6,604 nt of DNA from Acidobacteriota bacterium (GTDB lineage Bacteria > Acidobacteriota > Terriglobia > Acidiferrales > UBA7541): NCBI GenBank assembly GCA_003224135.1, contig QHYO01000541.1, positions 5,007 through 11,610 on the forward strand, written 5' to 3'. Both the position numbers and the translations under genes were made by a program. Positions within the stretch are counted from its first letter, which is position 1. Each line of letters begins with the position of its first letter. Positions 4,919 through 6,604 of the stretch are shown piece by piece. Under the pieces are notes generated by a model, which was given only the letters and a program-made list of their open reading frames with translations, was not told the origin of the DNA and did no database searches.

Positions 4919-5374
4919 TCATTTATACGACTGCATCTTGTTGTGCATTTCTGCAAGAATCTCTTCGGGCTGGTCCTGCCGTATTGCCCGAAAGCCGCAG
5001 ATAAATGTTTTAGAAACCATCGCCAATTCATTAAACAACGTGAATTTTGCGTGCTTGTTCGGAACCCACGCCGCCCTAACTCTGAACACATCGTACCGCT
5101 CGCCCATGTGACTATCCAAGGCACACACCGTTGAGTGGACGAAATGGGAAGTCAGCTTAAACAAAACTTCATAATCGAATTCAGCCGCAATGCCGTTACC
5201 GTTTACATCGAATTCGTAAGTGTCCGGCTCTGTGGCCAACGACCGAGTCTTCTCTCGTTCGCCAATCCATTCATGGGGACTCTTATAGTTCTTGGCAATA
5301 GCGAGGGTCTGTTTCCGTTCCTCGGTATCTGGAATCTGCCGATGCGGATAATACTTTCGAATGATCTTTCTCAT
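4919..5374 (-). CDS. DUF5677-like protein, C-terminal part
   Basis: This 151-codon frame starts MRKIIRKYYP at an ATG that overlaps the stop of the next ORF upstream (ATGA). It continues directly, in homology terms, from that ORF. Features include HEWIGEREKTRSLATEPD, EFDYEVLFKLTSHFVHSTVC (the pattern Y..LF.L.S..VH.S seen in DUF5677 and related helical proteins), and a C-terminal half rich in Arg and Phe (VFRVRAAWVPNKHAKF). The product is predicted cytosolic and mostly helical. Biochemical function of the family is not known to me. Two readings are possible: a single ancestral gene split by a one-base (-1) frameshift at 5371-5374, or two coupled genes. I favour one split gene, because the joined length (about 264 residues) suits the family and neither half looks like a complete domain. 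Confidence 0.6.
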   Translation of the reverse strand: MRKIIRKYYPHRQIPDTEERKQTLAIAKNYKSPHEWIGEREKTRSLATEPDTYEFDVNGNGIAAEFDYEVLFKLTSHFVHSTVCALDSHMGERYDVFRVRAAWVPNKHAKFTLFNELAMVSKTFICGFRAIRQDQPEEILAEMHNKMQSYK

Positions 5375-5712
5375 CCTTCTTGGTCCTTTGCGAAAAATTC
5401 AACAAATCTGGTTGACCGGGCTTCGGTATCCTTGTTCGAAATGTAGCGCACGATGAAGTAGAAATCCGCCAGAGTTCGAAGCATTCCGAATGCTTCTTCT
5501 GAGAAGCCACTCCGAATCAGGCAACAGACGGCGCGACTTACGGTCAGGCTTTTTGAAAACAACGCAAAAATCACACCCCGGTGACTGGACGGGGCAATAA
5601 TGAATTTCTCTCCGTCGAGAAAACGCTCTAGTCTTTCAATGCTGTCGAGAGTAGAAGCGATCTGCGCTTCAATCACTTCACTATCGGGGCCTTTTTGAAT
5701 CCAACCTATCAT
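5371..5712 (-). CDS. DUF5677-like protein, N-terminal part
   Basis: This 113-codon frame runs from ATG 5712 (MIGWIQKGPDSEVIEAQ) to TGA at 5371. The core is SKSLTVSRAVCCLIRSGFSE, then EAFGMLRTLADFYFIVRYI and RSTRFVEFFAKDQEG. The pattern of a helix with (L/R)RTL.(E/D)..(F/Y)...Y(I) followed by R..RFVE(F/Y) is the conserved core I associate with DUF5677. The ORF then stops exactly where the next frame begins with MRKIIRKYYP, a natural continuation of the RF(V/A)E...K(Y) helix. No ribosome binding site is evident at 5712, and the frame is open upstream to 5769 without another start, so the true N-terminus is uncertain. The family often appears in accessory regions; its function is unknown to me. 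Confidence 0.6.
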   Translation of the reverse strand: MIGWIQKGPDSEVIEAQIASTLDSIERLERFLDGEKFIIAPSSHRGVIFALFSKSLTVSRAVCCLIRSGFSEEAFGMLRTLADFYFIVRYISNKDTEARSTRFVEFFAKDQEG

Positions 5713-5802
5713 TTTCGTGGTGGTACCGCCGTCCGTGCCCTGACTTCCTAATCGCGAACGAATTCCACCTCAATCGCTTTCTTTGTTACGACGCCAACTT
5801 GA

Positions 5803-6105
5803 ATCAAGTTCGTCAGAAAATCTAGCGGAGCAAACGACTACCAAGCAGCGTTGCCCGAATTCAAGGGCGAGTCCTGGGGCGGGTTAATCACAAGATTGGA
5901 CGACTTTGCACACTCGGAGAGCGCTGACCAGGCGCTGAGTGCTACTGACGTTTTGATGAGCGGCCCGTATATAGGCCAAGATAGCGTTAAGCGCGGATAC
6001 TTTGGGCCGGGCATTCTTGAAGATAATGCAAAAATTCTCCATCTCTACTACGACCACGCACGTAGGAGAGTCTACGACACATCAATCTGGCGGGCGTTTC
6101 GCTAG
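5803..6105 (+). pseudogene. Plus-strand ORF without a clear start, possible 5'-truncated gene
   Basis: The frame is open from a stop at 5800-5802 to TAG at 6103-6105, about 100 codons, and reads as ordinary protein: ANDYQAALPEFKGESWGGLI, then TRLDDFAHSESADQALSATD, then a glycine-rich stretch (GPYIGQDSVKRGYFGPGIL), then KILHLYYDHARRRVYDTS and WRAFR. The only early start candidate is TTG 5851, with no ribosome binding site. Another plus frame just upstream (about 5735-5821) reads DFLIANEFHLNRFLCYDANL and NQVRQKI before a stop, also protein-like. A single frameshift near 5820 would join the two into one gene whose N-terminus is missing. No family recognised. It runs opposite to its neighbours and ends 72 bases from the 3' end of the tRNA gene. 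Confidence 0.4.
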
Positions 6106-6124
6106 GGACAAAGCCCCGAGCCAT

Positions 6125-6146
6125 CGTACAATTTTCGTACAATTTT
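6125..6146. repeat. Perfect 11-bp tandem duplication
   Basis: CGTACAATTTT occurs twice, back to back and without mismatch, in the short AT-rich gap on the 3' side of the tRNA-Cys gene. It may be a simple slippage duplication or a remnant of a direct repeat at an insertion site. Confidence 0.85.
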
Positions 6147-6177
6147 CCAAAACATATCAAAATGTAAGGGAATTTGA

Positions 6178-6252
6178 TGGAGGCGCGGGTGGGAATCGAA
6201 CCCACGCGTAAAGGTTTTGCAGACCTCTCCCTTACCACTTGGGTACCGCGCC
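6178..6252 (-). tRNA. tRNA-Cys (anticodon GCA)
   Basis: The minus strand folds into a complete cloverleaf. The 7-bp acceptor is GGCGCGG/CCGCGCC with discriminator U and an encoded CCA (6178-6180). The D-arm is CCC/GGG with an AAGTGGTAA loop. The anticodon stem GAGGT/ACCTT encloses CTGCAAA, giving anticodon GCA (Cys). The variable loop is TACGC and the T-arm is GTGGG-TTCGATT-CCCAC. The U discriminator and GCA anticodon are both expected for cysteine tRNA, a strong identity match. The gene lies downstream of galT in the same orientation, with a likely terminator and its own -10 box between. Its 3' end faces the decayed accessory region, the usual side for elements that integrate at tRNA genes. 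Confidence 0.96.
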
Positions 6253-6263
6253 GCCAATTTTTA

Positions 6264-6269
6264 AGTATA
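6264..6269 (-). promoter_or_regulatory. Candidate -10 box for tRNA-Cys
   Basis: TATACT on the minus strand (5 of 6 to TATAAT) lies 11 bases before the mature tRNA 5' end, a suitable distance. No convincing -35 is seen 16-18 bases further upstream; the best, CTGTAA, is weak. Confidence 0.4.
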
Positions 6270-6272
6270 ACC

Positions 6273-6301
6273 AAAACCTGCGCGCTCTTACAGCCCGCAG
6301 G
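6273..6301 (-). terminator. Probable rho-independent terminator of galT
   Basis: Reading the minus strand, CCTGCG (6296-6301) pairs with CGCAGG (6277-6282) around a 13-base loop, followed by TTTT (6273-6276). It lies 20 bases after the galT stop. The T-run is short and the loop long, so strength is uncertain. A second small hairpin, AGGAT/ATCCT, lies between it and the stop codon. Confidence 0.45.
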
Positions 6302-6320
6302 ATGCCGCGCAATCCTGGTT

Positions 6321-6604
6321 CTATTTCTTCGCCAGTGTCCCGATTCTGGCCTCGCGAAGGAACCGTGCCGATTCTTCGGGCGGTGTGGGATTGATGTAAA
6401 AACCTGTGCCCCACTCGAATCCCGCCACCTTGGTTAGCTTCGGAATAATTTCCACGTGCCAGTGATAGTGATCATTAATCTCCTCGCCAATTGGCGAAGT
6501 GTGGATCATGAAGTTGTACGCCGGGCGGTCCAACACCGCATCCAGGCGCATCATCGTATCCTTCATCATCCGCGCCAGGCTCGCGTACATCGAGCTCTGA
6601 TTAT
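6321..6604 (-). CDS. galT: Galactose-1-phosphate uridylyltransferase, C-terminal part
   Basis: The frame is open to the right edge and stops at 6321. About 94 residues are visible: SSMYASLARMMKDTMMRLDA, then RPAYNFMIHTSPIGE, then DHYHWHVEIIPKLTKVAGFE, then WGTGFYINPTPPEESARFLR and a short end. The HxHxH run in HYHWHVEIIP, with GFEWGTGFYINPTPPE after it, is the C-terminal HIT-fold half of GalT-type enzymes as found in acidobacteria and several other phyla. The enzyme moves UMP between UDP-glucose and galactose-1-phosphate (Leloir pathway) in the cytosol. In class I GalT the catalytic His lies in the part beyond this window. A related HIT-family nucleotidyltransferase, such as an ADP-glucose type, is the main alternative. 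The gene continues off the right edge. Confidence 0.85.
   Translation of the reverse strand, partial: NQSSMYASLARMMKDTMMRLDAVLDRPAYNFMIHTSPIGEEINDHYHWHVEIIPKLTKVAGFEWGTGFYINPTPPEESARFLREARIGTLAKK

Noticed and set aside
4765..5124. N-terminal extension of the secreted-protein frame up to an ATG at 5124
   Set aside because: The extension overlaps the DUF5677-like gene, reads as Arg/Ser/Thr-rich non-native sequence, and ignores a strong ribosome binding site and signal peptide at 4764.
5170..5216. DVNGNGIAAEFD stretch as a calcium-binding loop
   Set aside because: It resembles an EF-hand or dockerin loop only loosely, lies inside a helical DUF5677-like domain, and has no paired second loop.
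1..6604. CRISPR array, integrase, transposase or complete defence operon
   Set aside because: No regularly spaced repeats, DDE or recombinase motifs or multi-gene defence signatures were found on either strand; only fragments of toxin-type modules are present.

Overview
The window looks like an accessory, partly decayed stretch of a moderately GC-rich bacterial chromosome. An acidobacterium (Acidobacteriota, Terriglobia-like) is my best guess. That rests on the style of a short coiled-coil ORF (2925-3053), the helix-turn-helix-regulator-like tail near 4117-4344 and the GalT fragment at the right edge. It is recognition from memory, not a search. Almost every gene is on the minus strand. The clear exception is an HD-domain hydrolase at 1540-2178.

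Left part (1-1540): the C-terminal membrane portion of a site-2 (M50) protease runs off the left edge and lacks its HExxH-bearing N-terminus. Directly upstream is a RelB/RelE-type toxin-antitoxin pair with both genes broken: the antitoxin has a stop at codon 5 and the toxin has a frameshift. A palindromic candidate operator is still present. An intact stand-alone HD hydrolase of the ppGpp-hydrolase (MESH1/SpoT-HD-like) type follows on the plus strand.

Middle part (2175-3996): a frameshifted unrecognised gene end meets the HD gene tail-to-tail. Next come an intact immunity-like gene and, overlapping it by ATGA, the C-terminal half of a polymorphic-toxin nuclease domain (Ntox50 type) with no start. 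The toxin fragment is spliced into a small coiled-coil ORF that keeps a strong ribosome binding site. Then come a 103-codon hypothetical ORF and a single-pass membrane protein with a Pro/Ala/Gln-rich tail.

Right part (3997-6604): this holds the end of what may be a DNA-binding regulator, a small secreted four-cysteine protein, a DUF5677-like protein split into two ATGA-overlapping frames, a plus-strand ORF without a proper start, a tRNA-Cys(GCA) with encoded CCA, and the 3' end of galT with a likely terminator.

Two genes, at 3053 and 4764, share a 37-bp element just upstream of their starts (31/37 identical, with an exact 19-mer). The mix of toxin/antitoxin debris, truncated domains and frameshifts on the 3' side of a tRNA fits an old recombination or island zone. 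I see no integrase, transposase, CRISPR array or complete defence system. The closest thing to an exciting system is the toxin-tip/immunity remnant.
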